DNA of 64,000 nucleotides from HKST-UBA178 sp965223815 (lineage in GTDB: Bacteria; Pseudomonadota; Gammaproteobacteria; Chromatiales; Chromatiaceae): the NCBI GenBank assembly GCA_965223815.1, contig OZ245019.1:4092001-4156000 (forward strand), given 5' to 3'. Numbering within the stretch: the first letter of the stretch is position 1; each line of letters begins with the position of its first letter. The notes under the pieces are model-generated. The model was not told the origin of the DNA. It was given only the letters and a program-made list of their open reading frames with translations, and did not search any database. Position numbers and translations under genes: made by a program. Positions 54,471 through 63,853 of the stretch are shown in pieces.

Positions 54471-54819
54471 GACATTTGGAGAATACATCCGTGAACATCG
54501 CGAGGCCCTGAAGTCAGAGGATCGGCGGTTTTCCGTCCGGCAGGTCGCTCAGCGAATCGGTGTGGAACCCGCCTACCTCAGCAAGATAGAGCGCGGAGAT
54601 GTGGCGCCACCGTCGGAGGCGAAAATCCGCGCATTGGCCGAGCAGCTTGGCGAAGACCCGGATGTGCTGCTGGCAATGGCCGGGAAGGTATCGACGGATT
54701 TACAGGAGATCATTCGCAAGCGGCCGCAACTGTTCGCTGACCTGATCCGCCAGCTCAAATCCGCACCGGATCACGCCCTGTTGCGTATTGCCCGGGATGT
54801 CCGTGATGGCGACTGGTAA
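54469..54819 (+). CDS. Xre-family transcriptional regulator
   Basis: A 116-residue repressor. Residues 19-48 are the helix-turn-helix (SVRQVAQRIGVEPAYLSKIE) and the C-terminal half is helical (KVSTDLQEIIRKRPQLFADL), suited to dimer formation. The ATG at 54469 is inside the 22-bp palindrome; 55 upstream in-frame codons are spurious. It diverges from the RHH-SNF2 operon, with 198 bases between, and heads a plus-strand run with two unknown genes. It could also act on the defence operon, where a half-site TGTACT occurs at 54305-54310. Confidence 0.87.
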   Translation: MTFGEYIREHREALKSEDRRFSVRQVAQRIGVEPAYLSKIERGDVAPPSEAKIRALAEQLGEDPDVLLAMAGKVSTDLQEIIRKRPQLFADLIRQLKSAPDHALLRIARDVRDGDW

Positions 54820-54852
54820 CACCTGAATAATTGACTGAGGGGAGAAAAGACA

Positions 54853-55851
54853 ATGATCGAACTAATGAACAACCAACTGACCTTCCGGTTTCCGGAGGTC
54901 CACAAGAAAGCGGCGTGTAGCATCGACTTCCAACGCACCCTGCGGATCCCGGATGACAACCGGGAATACCCCCTCCCCCCGGGCTTGGGTCGTTTCCCAG
55001 TGGAGCACGTGGATGACTTCGCAGACAACTTGCCTGATACCTGGCGGACACATGGTGGCGTCTTCATACCCATGTATCAGTCAGAGGCGCTGTGGATCAA
55101 TTTCTCTGGCGACTACCCCTGCGCCGTCAAGATTGCCGCCGGCAAGATCAATGCTGTTTCCGGGGAGTCCTGGAGCAATGGGCTTTCGGCCGATCCACAG
55201 GACTATGCGGTGATTCCGGAGCAGCCCTGGCTGGACGGTTTCAACGTCTCGGAGGATTTCATACGGCAGTTTGTCGCCATGCCGCTGGGTGAAGGCTTCA
55301 CAGCCGAGGAGCAGATTACCGGTACGGCTGAACATGGCGGACTCCAGATTATTATCTACCCGATGAAGCATGACGTTTACGTCGAACATTTCGAGCGAAC
55401 CGTGGAAGCAGACATGGACTACCTCGAGATGCCGATGTTCAGTCGCACGGTCTGCGAATCCGCTGCCCCGGATATGGGACTTGCTCCAGGCGGCTTGATG
55501 CGGCAGGAAATCTACGAGGACGAATACGGCATCGATGCCTGGGATCAGGACAATGGTTTCCGGTGCTTCATCCACCTGGCCAACAGTGAGCAATATCTGG
55601 CAATCACAGGGCACCAGCCCCGGCATACGCCGCCGACAGCCAAAGATTATACGAGTGCCGGTTTACCCTGGTTTGATTACTATAGCGATAGCAAGGCGCT
55701 TGCTGGTTCGGACACATTAGGCAAGCTGACCAGTGTCGCTGCCAAGGTGATTGAGAAAGGCAAGGGACTGCTGCCGGACAACGAACCGGTTCATCCTAAA
55801 ACTGTCAAGATAATCAGCAAAGGTAATGTGGTTCGGGATGGGGAATTCTGA
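54853..55851 (+). CDS. Hypothetical protein downstream of the Xre regulator
   Basis: A 332-residue soluble protein, acidic overall, with two recognisable-looking but unnamed blocks: WRTHGGVFIPMYQSEALWINF (about 65-85) and GGLMRQEIYEDEYGIDAWDQ (about 213-232). The tail is short and basic. No signal peptide or membrane helix. I cannot assign a family. AGGGGAG lies nine bases before the ATG, 33 bases past the Xre stop, so they should be co-transcribed; a shared stress or element-maintenance role is conceivable. Confidence 0.6.
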   Translation: MIELMNNQLTFRFPEVHKKAACSIDFQRTLRIPDDNREYPLPPGLGRFPVEHVDDFADNLPDTWRTHGGVFIPMYQSEALWINFSGDYPCAVKIAAGKINAVSGESWSNGLSADPQDYAVIPEQPWLDGFNVSEDFIRQFVAMPLGEGFTAEEQITGTAEHGGLQIIIYPMKHDVYVEHFERTVEADMDYLEMPMFSRTVCESAAPDMGLAPGGLMRQEIYEDEYGIDAWDQDNGFRCFIHLANSEQYLAITGHQPRHTPPTAKDYTSAGLPWFDYYSDSKALAGSDTLGKLTSVAAKVIEKGKGLLPDNEPVHPKTVKIISKGNVVRDGEF

Positions 55852-55906
55852 AACGTTGGCGCACGGAGTTCACCATGGGAGATGCGATAGATAGAGATTT
55901 ATTGAG

Positions 55907-56158
55907 ATGGAAGATCAGCGCAAAGCTTTTACAGTGTTCATGGCATGCCTTGGAGGCATACTGACTGGCGCGAAGGCAATCGTTCGCGCCACGAGCCTGT
56001 TTGTCATGGGCCTCATAGGCCTGCTGGCCGAAGCTGCGATTACATCCGAGGATGACGCGGATTCTGAAGGCGGTGATCTAACAGGAGACTATAATTTCCG
56101 CACCCGCAAGTTTGACAATGGCACTGATCCGTACGGATGGTATGAAGACGACTTGTAA
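55907..56158 (+). CDS. Small membrane protein, ICE-associated hypothetical
   Basis: An 83-residue protein with one or two membrane segments (about residues 8-25 and 28-45) and an acidic tail ending FDNGTDPYGWYEDD. No family is named with confidence. It is the last gene of the Xre run and ends five bases before the convergent traG stop, marking the border of the conjugation module. No good ribosome-binding site is seen, so the start could differ. Confidence 0.55.
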   Translation: MEDQRKAFTVFMACLGGILTGAKAIVRATSLFVMGLIGLLAEAAITSEDDADSEGGDLTGDYNFRTRKFDNGTDPYGWYEDDL

Positions 56159-56163
56159 ATCCG

Positions 56164-57729
56164 TTATCGCTTCGCCCCTTTAGTAGCAACAGCCTTCCCG
56201 ATACTCCCGCCCTGCCTCCCGGCATCCTGGGCTGGCCGTGTGAATTCGCCTTGTACCGAATTGATCGAGCGGCCGATATGTAACCCCGTCCATGCCATCA
56301 TCCCGCTCCAGAGCAAGGGCAATCCCAGGTAGAGGCTGGTCGTGATCATGTTGAGCAGCATGCGTTTGATATCGTGCTCGCCGGGGTTTGCGAACATCTG
56401 CAGGAAGACATTCACATCCGGGTACATGGACAGGATTAGGTTCTGGTCCACCCACAACGCCAGGTACCAGAGCACACTCCAGAACTTGACGGTAAAGATA
56501 GCCATGGCGCCGATGACCATCATGGAGATGGAATAACGCGACAGCACCACGATCATGGGCAGCAAGGCATAGATGCCGAGCAGGAGCACGGCCTGCACCA
56601 TCGGAAGGGCCTGAAGGACTGCGGTCATGGTGACCGAGAACAACGCCGATGCAGCCACCACGCCGCCTGATGCCAAGCCACCTTTGGCGACATTCTCTAC
56701 CGTACTGAGTAACCCGGTACTGCCGGAATTGTGGGCCACAAGGTCGTTGTTCGACCACGAAGGCGGGGAATTCGCCAGAACGGTCTTGGCCACTGCATCA
56801 TTCTGCTGTTCGCTAGCCAGGGCCGGTGCGATGGCGACCACGAGACCTGAAAAGCCAGCCGATGTGGCATCGGCCTCGTTAATCAACTTTTCACGCAGAC
56901 CAGCCGAGGCGTCCTCCCACCACTGCTTGCAGTAAGGCCTACCCCAGGTGGGTGGAGCCGTAGGATCATATTCGGTGTCACGGGCAGCATTGTAGGCCCA
57001 GCCGCTGACCTGGGTGGTGGCGCGCAGGGTGTCATAGTAGCCCGGCGTATTACGATAGACTTGCGAACCCATCCAGTCCGGATCGTCGGGTCCATACGTT
57101 GTCAGCAGCGCATTCACTGCAGCGGTGGCGGGTCGTTCTGACTGGTACATCGACCGGGCCGGAATGTAGCACTGGCTGAAGAAGTCGCTCACTTCCTGGC
57201 GGAGGCGCGGATCGGCAATGGTCGCGAGCCGAGCTTGTTGTTCGTAGGTACGCATGTCCGCAGCACTTGGAAGGCCTTCGACCACCGCGTGATTGAATCC
57301 CGAGGTCATCGAAAGCACCGCATACCACCACACCGGGATGTTCACCGTGGCCGGCGAACCGGTGAAGCCGGTGGAGCCGTAGGTGCTCTGGGGTGCGGCC
57401 ACGGTCGCCGTGGGCGGTGTGGGATCGATCAGTGTCGGTGGTGGCGTGTAGTTGAGTGAAGCGGCGTTCAGAGGCGTCAACGCGGCCGGTTGGCCGGATA
57501 AAACAACCACCAGTAGTGCGATGAAGAGCTCCAGTTCCATGCGCCGCAGCGACAATCCGGTGACGGTACCGAACTCACCACCCTGCGCCGGTTCCCGCCA
57601 GTTGTCGATCAGGATGCCGAGAAACGGCAGGAACACGATACCGGTGCCGACTAGCACATCCCACAAAATGCCATAGAAGGTCCAGCCGAATAGTGTCGTA
57701 AATAGTTCGAGATAGCTGTCGACGGTCAT
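56164..57729 (-). CDS. Conjugal transfer protein TraG, N-terminal-domain family
   Basis: A 521-residue membrane protein with several helices (about residues 20-45, 60-85, 330-450). The layout and segments such as FLPFLGILIDNW, MELELFIALLVVVLSGQ and LPMIVVLSRYS fit the TraG_N domain protein of ICEclc/PFGI-1-type elements, which takes part in mating-pair stabilisation. It lacks the long soluble C-terminal entry-exclusion part of F-plasmid TraG. ATGA overlap with the upstream gene. It is the last gene of the transfer block. Confidence 0.85.
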   Translation of the reverse strand: MTVDSYLELFTTLFGWTFYGILWDVLVGTGIVFLPFLGILIDNWREPAQGGEFGTVTGLSLRRMELELFIALLVVVLSGQPAALTPLNAASLNYTPPPTLIDPTPPTATVAAPQSTYGSTGFTGSPATVNIPVWWYAVLSMTSGFNHAVVEGLPSAADMRTYEQQARLATIADPRLRQEVSDFFSQCYIPARSMYQSERPATAAVNALLTTYGPDDPDWMGSQVYRNTPGYYDTLRATTQVSGWAYNAARDTEYDPTAPPTWGRPYCKQWWEDASAGLREKLINEADATSAGFSGLVVAIAPALASEQQNDAVAKTVLANSPPSWSNNDLVAHNSGSTGLLSTVENVAKGGLASGGVVAASALFSVTMTAVLQALPMVQAVLLLGIYALLPMIVVLSRYSISMMVIGAMAIFTVKFWSVLWYLALWVDQNLILSMYPDVNVFLQMFANPGEHDIKRMLLNMITTSLYLGLPLLWSGMMAWTGLHIGRSINSVQGEFTRPAQDAGRQGGSIGKAVATKGAKR

Positions 57730-58109
57730 GCCCCGCTCCCCTGCAGTGCGGCCAGCACCTGACCGAGCAGGTTCTGCCCCAACACCAGTTCGATCACGAC
57801 GAGCCAGGTCACGATACGCCAGCGTACAGCGAGCAAATTTCCGGCCCGTGTCTCATCGAAGCGCCCCCAACGTTGAAGGGCGTTCACGATCCATGGCCAG
57901 CCCATCGCCAACAGGGCAATCAGCGAGATCCGGATGCCAGTCAGGAGCGGCTTCAAGGCATCGATCCGTGTCTGCACTGTGACTACGGAGGTTGTCTGGA
58001 CTGAATGCCAGAGGATGCCACCCGCCCCCAGCGCCAAACCGAACGCCAGCAGGGTCAGCAAAAAGAACCAGCGCCGACACATGGCAATTCTGTTATTGGA
58101 CACGGCCAT
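57726..58109 (-). CDS. Conserved ICE membrane protein of the traG neighbourhood
   Basis: A 127-residue protein with three hydrophobic segments (about 12-33, 58-75, 95-117). It has no named domain I recognise, but small membrane proteins of this kind sit between PFL_4711 and traG in this family of elements. The first ATG (58109) overlaps the upstream gene by 17 bases; an ATG at 58082 is also possible. Its stop overlaps the traG start in ATGA. Confidence 0.65.
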   Translation of the reverse strand: MAVSNNRIAMCRRWFFLLTLLAFGLALGAGGILWHSVQTTSVVTVQTRIDALKPLLTGIRISLIALLAMGWPWIVNALQRWGRFDETRAGNLLAVRWRIVTWLVVIELVLGQNLLGQVLAALQGSGA

Positions 58110-59454
58110 TGCTCAGCGGACGTGGATCGATGGTCGGTACTTCTGGCGTTTTCAGCGACGACTGCCGACGGGCCGCGGCGCGTTGCAGCAAGGTCGCAAT
58201 CGTGTCGGAAACCACCTCCTTGCGTACCCGCGTCTCGAACAACAGGTTCTCGATCTCCTTGTCCAGCTCGGCGATAGATTTGTCCGCGTGCTCGCGGGCC
58301 ACCTCGGTGGCATAGACCTCGGGCACCTGGCGGCCGGAAAGCAGCAAACGGCGGGCGTACAGTGCCTTTTCTACCGTACGGGCCGTGCTGATTTCTGATA
58401 CCAGCCGGCCCATGATGAGGCTCTGCTCGGAAGCCGGCATCTCCCGAATCGCCTCGATAACCTGGCGGGTAATGGCCACACCCGGGGCAGTAATATTGTC
58501 CAGGTTGGCCAGAGTCGGGGGCGTTGCGCCACTGACCAGGTTCTGGATTTCTGTCGTTACAGTAGTGGCCTCCTGATTGAGCTTTGGCAGGAGTCCTGTA
58601 CCGGGAATACTGTCCTTGCGGCAGGTATCACAGGTCGTGACGATGTTTTCGCCGACCACATCGACGACCCAGTTCCTCGCCTCGGTAGGTGTTGTCCAGA
58701 TCTCCGTCAGGCGGGTGGCCGATGCAGGAGGCACCGGGCCTGCCGTCGTGATCGGGCGGTTCATATTGATGTTGTACCCGGCCTTGACGATGTCGCCGGT
58801 AAATTCCAGCACCGGCTGCCCGGAGCCCCCGGCCTGCCCACCGATCCAGGGCACGCCGTTGTCCCCGTTAGAGGTCTCGACGGCATCCTTGGCGGTTACT
58901 GCATCATTTCCGCCTACGCCCATCTGGAGCTTCCAGTCATTGCCTTTGGACAGCGTGATGAGATCGGCATAGGGATTCTTGCCCTGGGCGATCTCGGCCT
59001 CCATCTGCTCGCAGGATTTGGTCGCCAGTTGCATGGTTTCTTCTGCCTGCAGCAGTGCGTTCTGGAACATGTCGTAGAGGCCTGGATTGGCGCGCTGCAG
59101 GATCAGCGCGGGGAGTGCGGCAATCGCGGCGCTCGCCGCGGCCGTCATTGCGTTCATCATGTTGTCGATGCCGGCACCGATGTCATTCAGCGTATTGGTC
59201 ACCGCGGCCACGGGGTCGAATTTGCCGCAGCTGTAGCCCAGTCCCAATTGCGCCGAGCCGCCCAGGGTAACGGACACGACAGAAGGGTTGGCCGGCGCTG
59301 ATACAGGCTCTGCCCCACCGATTTCGTAATACCAGAAGCTGTCTTCCGTCGGCCCCTTGGTAATGGCATGCGCGCTATTCAAACTGAGAAGTCCAATCAG
59401 CAGCCAGCTGATCGCGTATCGATGAGGGAATGGGTGTTTAGCGTTCGTTTTCAT
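58093..59454 (-). CDS. Integrating conjugative element protein, PFL_4711 family (TraH-like)
   Basis: A 453-residue exported protein with signal peptide (residues 10-30). Segments such as GYSCGKFDPVAAVTNTLNDIG near 75 and the CEQMEAEIAQGKNPY region fit the PFL_4711/TIGR03755 family, the TraH-like part of the ICE mating apparatus. A coiled C-terminal end (about 380-440) follows. Its start overlaps the previous stop in TGATG. Confidence 0.85.
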   Translation of the reverse strand: MKTNAKHPFPHRYAISWLLIGLLSLNSAHAITKGPTEDSFWYYEIGGAEPVSAPANPSVVSVTLGGSAQLGLGYSCGKFDPVAAVTNTLNDIGAGIDNMMNAMTAAASAAIAALPALILQRANPGLYDMFQNALLQAEETMQLATKSCEQMEAEIAQGKNPYADLITLSKGNDWKLQMGVGGNDAVTAKDAVETSNGDNGVPWIGGQAGGSGQPVLEFTGDIVKAGYNINMNRPITTAGPVPPASATRLTEIWTTPTEARNWVVDVVGENIVTTCDTCRKDSIPGTGLLPKLNQEATTVTTEIQNLVSGATPPTLANLDNITAPGVAITRQVIEAIREMPASEQSLIMGRLVSEISTARTVEKALYARRLLLSGRQVPEVYATEVAREHADKSIAELDKEIENLLFETRVRKEVVSDTIATLLQRAAARRQSSLKTPEVPTIDPRPLSNGRVQ

Positions 59455-60473
59455 CAGGGGTAAGCAATCCAGTCAATATCAAACAGAAACCACTGACCCC
59501 GGCGCTCACAGCACTTGTAGGGCCGCCATAGATTCCAGACATAGTCACCCTCGCTATCGACGCGGCCGCCACCCCAGCCGGTCAGGCTGGCAAGATCATT
59601 GGTGCCGAAAACGTTGCAGCTCGACTCAGATAGCGGCAATAACATCTGCCAGGTGCCGGTGCTGCTATCCTTCTCCATCAACGGACCCGGTGACCAAACC
59701 TTCATGGAACCCGATGAGCCGGTCACGGGCACATAGACGTGCGGTTGCCCCGTACGCGTGACGATGTCACCGGCTCGCTGGGCATTGAGAGCAGCGGCCT
59801 TGGGTTCTTCAGCCTGTGTCGTCCAGCCGGTTCGCGGATAGACACCGCCCCAGGTCTGGAGGGGCCAGGTACCCAGCTCGCGCAGACCGGGAATCAGGCT
59901 GGCAGGATAGAAGATCTCCGGGATCTCTTGCCGCCACGACAGGGCATCGAGGCCGGACTGGAAATAGGGAAAGAAAGAAGTGGTCTCTGACGGGCACAAC
60001 AAACCGGTACCAGCAACGATACCCGTCAGCGAGCTCAGCGGATGGCCAATGGCGTCAGTTTCCCGGTAGACCAGATTCTTGTGGTCACGCTCCGAGGTTC
60101 CTTCCGTTCGGTTGCCAGCGCTGTCAATCGGCACCGGCAACAAGGCGCCCAACAGACCCGTGGCCGCCGTCTTCTGCGCCAAACCGAGAGTCGCGCGGAT
60201 CTCGGTCCACGGATTCCCGCCCAGCTCGTTGTAGGTACTGACCACCAGGTCCGGGTTGTAATGCCCCACCTTGATCGAGGTGCGTACACTGCAACCGGTC
60301 CAGGAACAGCGCAACCAGAAACACATCCCAATCGGCATCCAGCGCATGCAGGAAAATGCCGCCGTTGTCGTCTGGGCCACGATCTCCGGTGTGGTCGTTG
60401 TACCGGAGAACCCGGTGACCGGCACCCATAGCGCAATGACAAGGCAGAACGATAGAAAGCTCTGGCGGATCAT
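59454..60473 (-). CDS. TIGR03756-family integrating conjugative element protein (TraU-like)
   Basis: A 339-residue exported protein with signal peptide (residues 1-22) and many cysteines, including CMRWMPIGMCFWLRCSWTGC near residue 45 and a closing YKCCERRGQW. The pattern fits the TIGR03756/PFL_4710 family, related to TraU of F-type systems. The ATG at 60473 overlaps the upstream stop in ATGA, which decides it over an in-frame codon at 60494. Confidence 0.85.
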   Translation of the reverse strand: MIRQSFLSFCLVIALWVPVTGFSGTTTTPEIVAQTTTAAFSCMRWMPIGMCFWLRCSWTGCSVRTSIKVGHYNPDLVVSTYNELGGNPWTEIRATLGLAQKTAATGLLGALLPVPIDSAGNRTEGTSERDHKNLVYRETDAIGHPLSSLTGIVAGTGLLCPSETTSFFPYFQSGLDALSWRQEIPEIFYPASLIPGLRELGTWPLQTWGGVYPRTGWTTQAEEPKAAALNAQRAGDIVTRTGQPHVYVPVTGSSGSMKVWSPGPLMEKDSSTGTWQMLLPLSESSCNVFGTNDLASLTGWGGGRVDSEGDYVWNLWRPYKCCERRGQWFLFDIDWIAYP

Positions 60474-60955
60474 CGCTTGCCTTCCCGCCGCCATACGCGG
60501 TAATGCGCAAGTGCGCTCTGCACATCGGTTACGCCGTATACGACTGCCTGGCCATCGAAGACAATGGCTGGATAGCGATCCACGCCATACTGCGTCGCCT
60601 TCGCCAACCCTTTCGCCGCCATTTGCATTTTTGTCTTTGACTGATCATCCATGTGCTGGATGCGTTTGAGCGCGATCCGCTTCGACTTTTCGGGATCCGC
60701 TGGCATGTCAATAGAGAGGTCTCGTTCAATAGACACGATCCCATCTATTTCGTAGATGGTGACGTCCAGTCCATGCGAATCGTTACCGATGCCTCTGGCA
60801 CCGACGAAGGGATACTTGACCGACGTAAACGCCTCGATTACATGAGGCAGGTTCTGTTGATGCTGATCCGCCAACGTGGCTCCTGAATACAGGAGTACGG
60901 AAGCAAGACACACCAATAGAATCTGTGGACGGTGTTTTGAGGCTTTCCTAATCAT
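60470..60955 (-). CDS. TIGR03757-family integrating conjugative element protein
   Basis: A 161-residue periplasmic protein, signal peptide at residues 10-28 (ILLVCLASVLLYSG). The end reads YGVDRYPAIVFDGQAVVYGV then SALAHYR, a thioredoxin-like fold without the CxxC pair, typical of TIGR03757/PFL_4709. It may help fold the cysteine-rich TraU-like partner encoded next. I use the ATG at 60955, which gives a good signal peptide; the frame extends to 61030. Confidence 0.82.
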   Translation of the reverse strand: MIRKASKHRPQILLVCLASVLLYSGATLADQHQQNLPHVIEAFTSVKYPFVGARGIGNDSHGLDVTIYEIDGIVSIERDLSIDMPADPEKSKRIALKRIQHMDDQSKTKMQMAAKGLAKATQYGVDRYPAIVFDGQAVVYGVTDVQSALAHYRVWRREGKR

Positions 60956-61072
60956 GGTGGTCAACTCTGTGTCGATATGCGTGCTATCGTGACGCGCAAA
61001 CAGGCGCTTCGATACCGAAAATCGATTCACAAGCGTGCGGGGTTTATTTAAGAGAAATCGTCAGATCGACGA

Positions 61073-63853
61073 CTAACCACGTTTCTTTGCGATGCGTTCA
61101 GCGATGACATGCACCGCCTCGAGTTCGCTGCAATTGCGCTCCCGCATAATCGCGCCACGCTCGGCCTTTTCGTGTTTCTCGGTCATGGCAAGCGCCAGGG
61201 ATAGCGGCGGCGGGACATTACGAAATAGCGCTTCCATATTGTCGGAAAGCACGACACCCTCAACATACTTGCCCGGCTCCTTGCGAGCCGACAGCAACAG
61301 ACTGCGCTGCACGTCAGTCAAATCCTTGAAGCGGGCGATTTGTTCAACCTCCTCCTTGGGCATCACCAGGCACAGCCACCACTCCATCATGTTGAGCATC
61401 TTGCGACTGGCATCCGGGAAGTCTTCCAGATTCTGGGTGGCAATCCAGAACCAGGCGCCGAGCTTGCGCCACATCTTGGTGATCTTGACCACATAACGCG
61501 CCAGCAACGGATTAGTGGTAATGATGTGCCCCTCATCGGTCACCACCAGTGTCGGCCTTGCATCGTGCTGGTGGCGCTCTACCAGATCGTTGATATGGCT
61601 CATCATGGAGATGTAAGCGACGGTGAGCTGGTCTTCATAGCCTTCCCGGGCCAGTATCCCCATCTCCAGAATCGTGATGTCCGCTTCGGGCCAGGGGGTA
61701 CCCTTCCGGTTAAAAAAGTGTCCAGCGAGACCTGAACAGAACAGCGCCATGCCGTCACCCATCTCGATAGCCCGATTGCGCCGGTGGTCCGGCAGGCTTT
61801 CATCGTGACCGATACTCTGGAGTGCGGCGACGACATCCTGGGTGAGTACCTGATCGCGGCCAGCCTCCTTGACGGTTTTGGCCGCGAGGAAAATCGCATT
61901 CCGGATTAACAGTCGGTCAGCACGGGTCATGCGCGCATCCTCGCGTTCATCACCCCCGGTGATCATGATGCGGGCCGCGATCTCCATTTCGCCGAGCACG
62001 TCGCGGCCAGTGCCCTCCTCATCCAGCTCATCGTCTTCTTCCAGTGCGTCCGGATCTTCGCGCAAATGCTGCTGACGTTCTTTCTGCAACACACGCAAGG
62101 CATCGGAGAACGGCGGCAGACTGACATCAGTATTCGGGTTCAGGGTAACCTGGTTGACGGCCAGACCATGAGCCTGAAACTGCTGACCCAACAGCGAGAA
62201 GGAACCGCCTGCCTCGATGATGAAGATGCGCGGTCGGTACATGGCCGTCATTTGTTGCAGCAGATAGACCAGCATTGCCGACTTGCCGGCACCGGTGGGA
62301 CCGAGGATCAGCATGTGCGCGTTCTTTTTCCGGTCGGCCCGATGCAGGGGATCGAACACAAGGGGTTCGGCGCCCCGGTTGAAGAACACCAGACCCGGGT
62401 GGCCGGTACCTTTGGACCGGCCGTTAAGGGGTAGCAGATTCGCCGTATGACTGGAAAACACCAGTCGTGAACGGCGACTGGATTTCTCCAACGCGGCATC
62501 GTAGGCCATGGGCAGATTGCGAATATAGCTGTCGAGCGCCAGAAGATCGGCTTCGTGAAGAATCGGCTGCAGCCCGTTGGGCAACAACAACGCGTTCAAC
62601 TGATTGACATTGGCGCGCAGGGTCTTCATATCGTCACCGCGCACATAGAAAGCAATGCCCAGCGGATAGAGCTTGTTACCGCGTGCCATTTCCCGCTCCA
62701 CGGCCTCAGCATCTTCCTTGGTGAGCTCGGCCTCCGCGGAATCTCCCACTGCGGCCCGTTTGACCTGGGCGATGTGATTACGCGTGAAGTCCTGAGGCTT
62801 GGCCGTCAGGGTCAGCACCATCACGGTGTATTCAGGAAATCGGTCGAACAGCGAGAAGATATGATCGCCGGCCTGACGCTCTGCGGTCATGTGACCGACC
62901 TCAGGCGCACGGCGCAGTCCCTGGATGGTCACCAGCGTATGCGGCAGGTCATCGAACCACCAGGTCGCCGAGGCATTGTCCGAGTGAGGCATCGTCAGAG
63001 TCAGGCGTTCAGCAAGATCATGCCCGAATGGCAGGTCTTCATCCCCCGGATAGGGGGCAATCTCCAGTAACTTATCGGGATCACCCCCCGTAATCTCAGG
63101 CCTTGGGTTGAACCATTTCAGCAACCACTCGTAGAAATCCCGGCCCGTACCGCGGCGTACCCGAATCCCGGCCGAGGCCAGTGAAGCTACCCACTTGGTG
63201 GCCACATCATTCAGGGATTCCTCGATTTCCACGGCGGAAGGCACCCGGCCATTGGGTTTCAAACGACGGTACAACGTGGCACGCACACGCCGGACCTGGC
63301 CGCGCCATTGGGTACCGGTCACCGCGGTGTCTTCAAAGAGACCACCCGGACGGGTAATCCGGGCGAGATGCTCCGACAATGTTTGCTGGAAGTGGCGGGT
63401 ATAGGCCGACTCCCGCGCGCTGGGCTGGGCATAGTCCGCGATCTCCTGCTCGAATCCCTGAAGACTCGGATCGTCCTGGACGTACACCTGCAAGATCCAC
63501 GGGGCATCGTCTTCTTCAGGAATGGCATCGGTCAGTGCGGTCTGGATCGCATCGCGTAGCTGCGTCATGAACGCAGGTGTACGCGCCTCGGTACCGGCCG
63601 GGGTCAGTTCGAACAGGGCACCGACACTGATCCCGTCTTCCAGTAGAAAGGTACGGCTCGCCGGGTTGTATTCCATCCACGGCAGGAAGTCGGTAAACGA
63701 CGGCGGGCGTTCATACAACTGCTTGACCTGGCTTGTGGTGACAGGCAAGTCTTCGGCTTTGGCATCCTGCGTCGCTCTACCTCCTGCATCCCTGCAGTCG
63801 TCGCTTTGCCCTTCTCGCTTTGAGGGCGTAGGGACTGACTTCATGAAATTCAC
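61073..63853 (-). CDS. Conjugative transfer ATPase, VirB4/TraC-like (TIGR03744)
   Basis: A 926-residue cytoplasmic ATPase that powers the type IV secretion channel. Walker A is LILGPTGAGKSAMLVYLL (around residue 470) and Walker B LVVTDEGHIITT (around 770); an N-terminal VirB4-like domain precedes. A very acidic insert (DPDALEEDDELDEEG) lies near 600. The codon at 63853 is GTG and overlaps the previous TGA (GTGA); an ATG three codons later is the alternative. It matches the TIGR03744 ATPase of ICEclc-type elements. About 40 bases separate it from the TIGR03757 frame. Confidence 0.92.
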   Translation of the reverse strand: MNFMKSVPTPSKREGQSDDCRDAGGRATQDAKAEDLPVTTSQVKQLYERPPSFTDFLPWMEYNPASRTFLLEDGISVGALFELTPAGTEARTPAFMTQLRDAIQTALTDAIPEEDDAPWILQVYVQDDPSLQGFEQEIADYAQPSARESAYTRHFQQTLSEHLARITRPGGLFEDTAVTGTQWRGQVRRVRATLYRRLKPNGRVPSAVEIEESLNDVATKWVASLASAGIRVRRGTGRDFYEWLLKWFNPRPEITGGDPDKLLEIAPYPGDEDLPFGHDLAERLTLTMPHSDNASATWWFDDLPHTLVTIQGLRRAPEVGHMTAERQAGDHIFSLFDRFPEYTVMVLTLTAKPQDFTRNHIAQVKRAAVGDSAEAELTKEDAEAVEREMARGNKLYPLGIAFYVRGDDMKTLRANVNQLNALLLPNGLQPILHEADLLALDSYIRNLPMAYDAALEKSSRRSRLVFSSHTANLLPLNGRSKGTGHPGLVFFNRGAEPLVFDPLHRADRKKNAHMLILGPTGAGKSAMLVYLLQQMTAMYRPRIFIIEAGGSFSLLGQQFQAHGLAVNQVTLNPNTDVSLPPFSDALRVLQKERQQHLREDPDALEEDDELDEEGTGRDVLGEMEIAARIMITGGDEREDARMTRADRLLIRNAIFLAAKTVKEAGRDQVLTQDVVAALQSIGHDESLPDHRRNRAIEMGDGMALFCSGLAGHFFNRKGTPWPEADITILEMGILAREGYEDQLTVAYISMMSHINDLVERHQHDARPTLVVTDEGHIITTNPLLARYVVKITKMWRKLGAWFWIATQNLEDFPDASRKMLNMMEWWLCLVMPKEEVEQIARFKDLTDVQRSLLLSARKEPGKYVEGVVLSDNMEALFRNVPPPLSLALAMTEKHEKAERGAIMRERNCSELEAVHVIAERIAKKRG

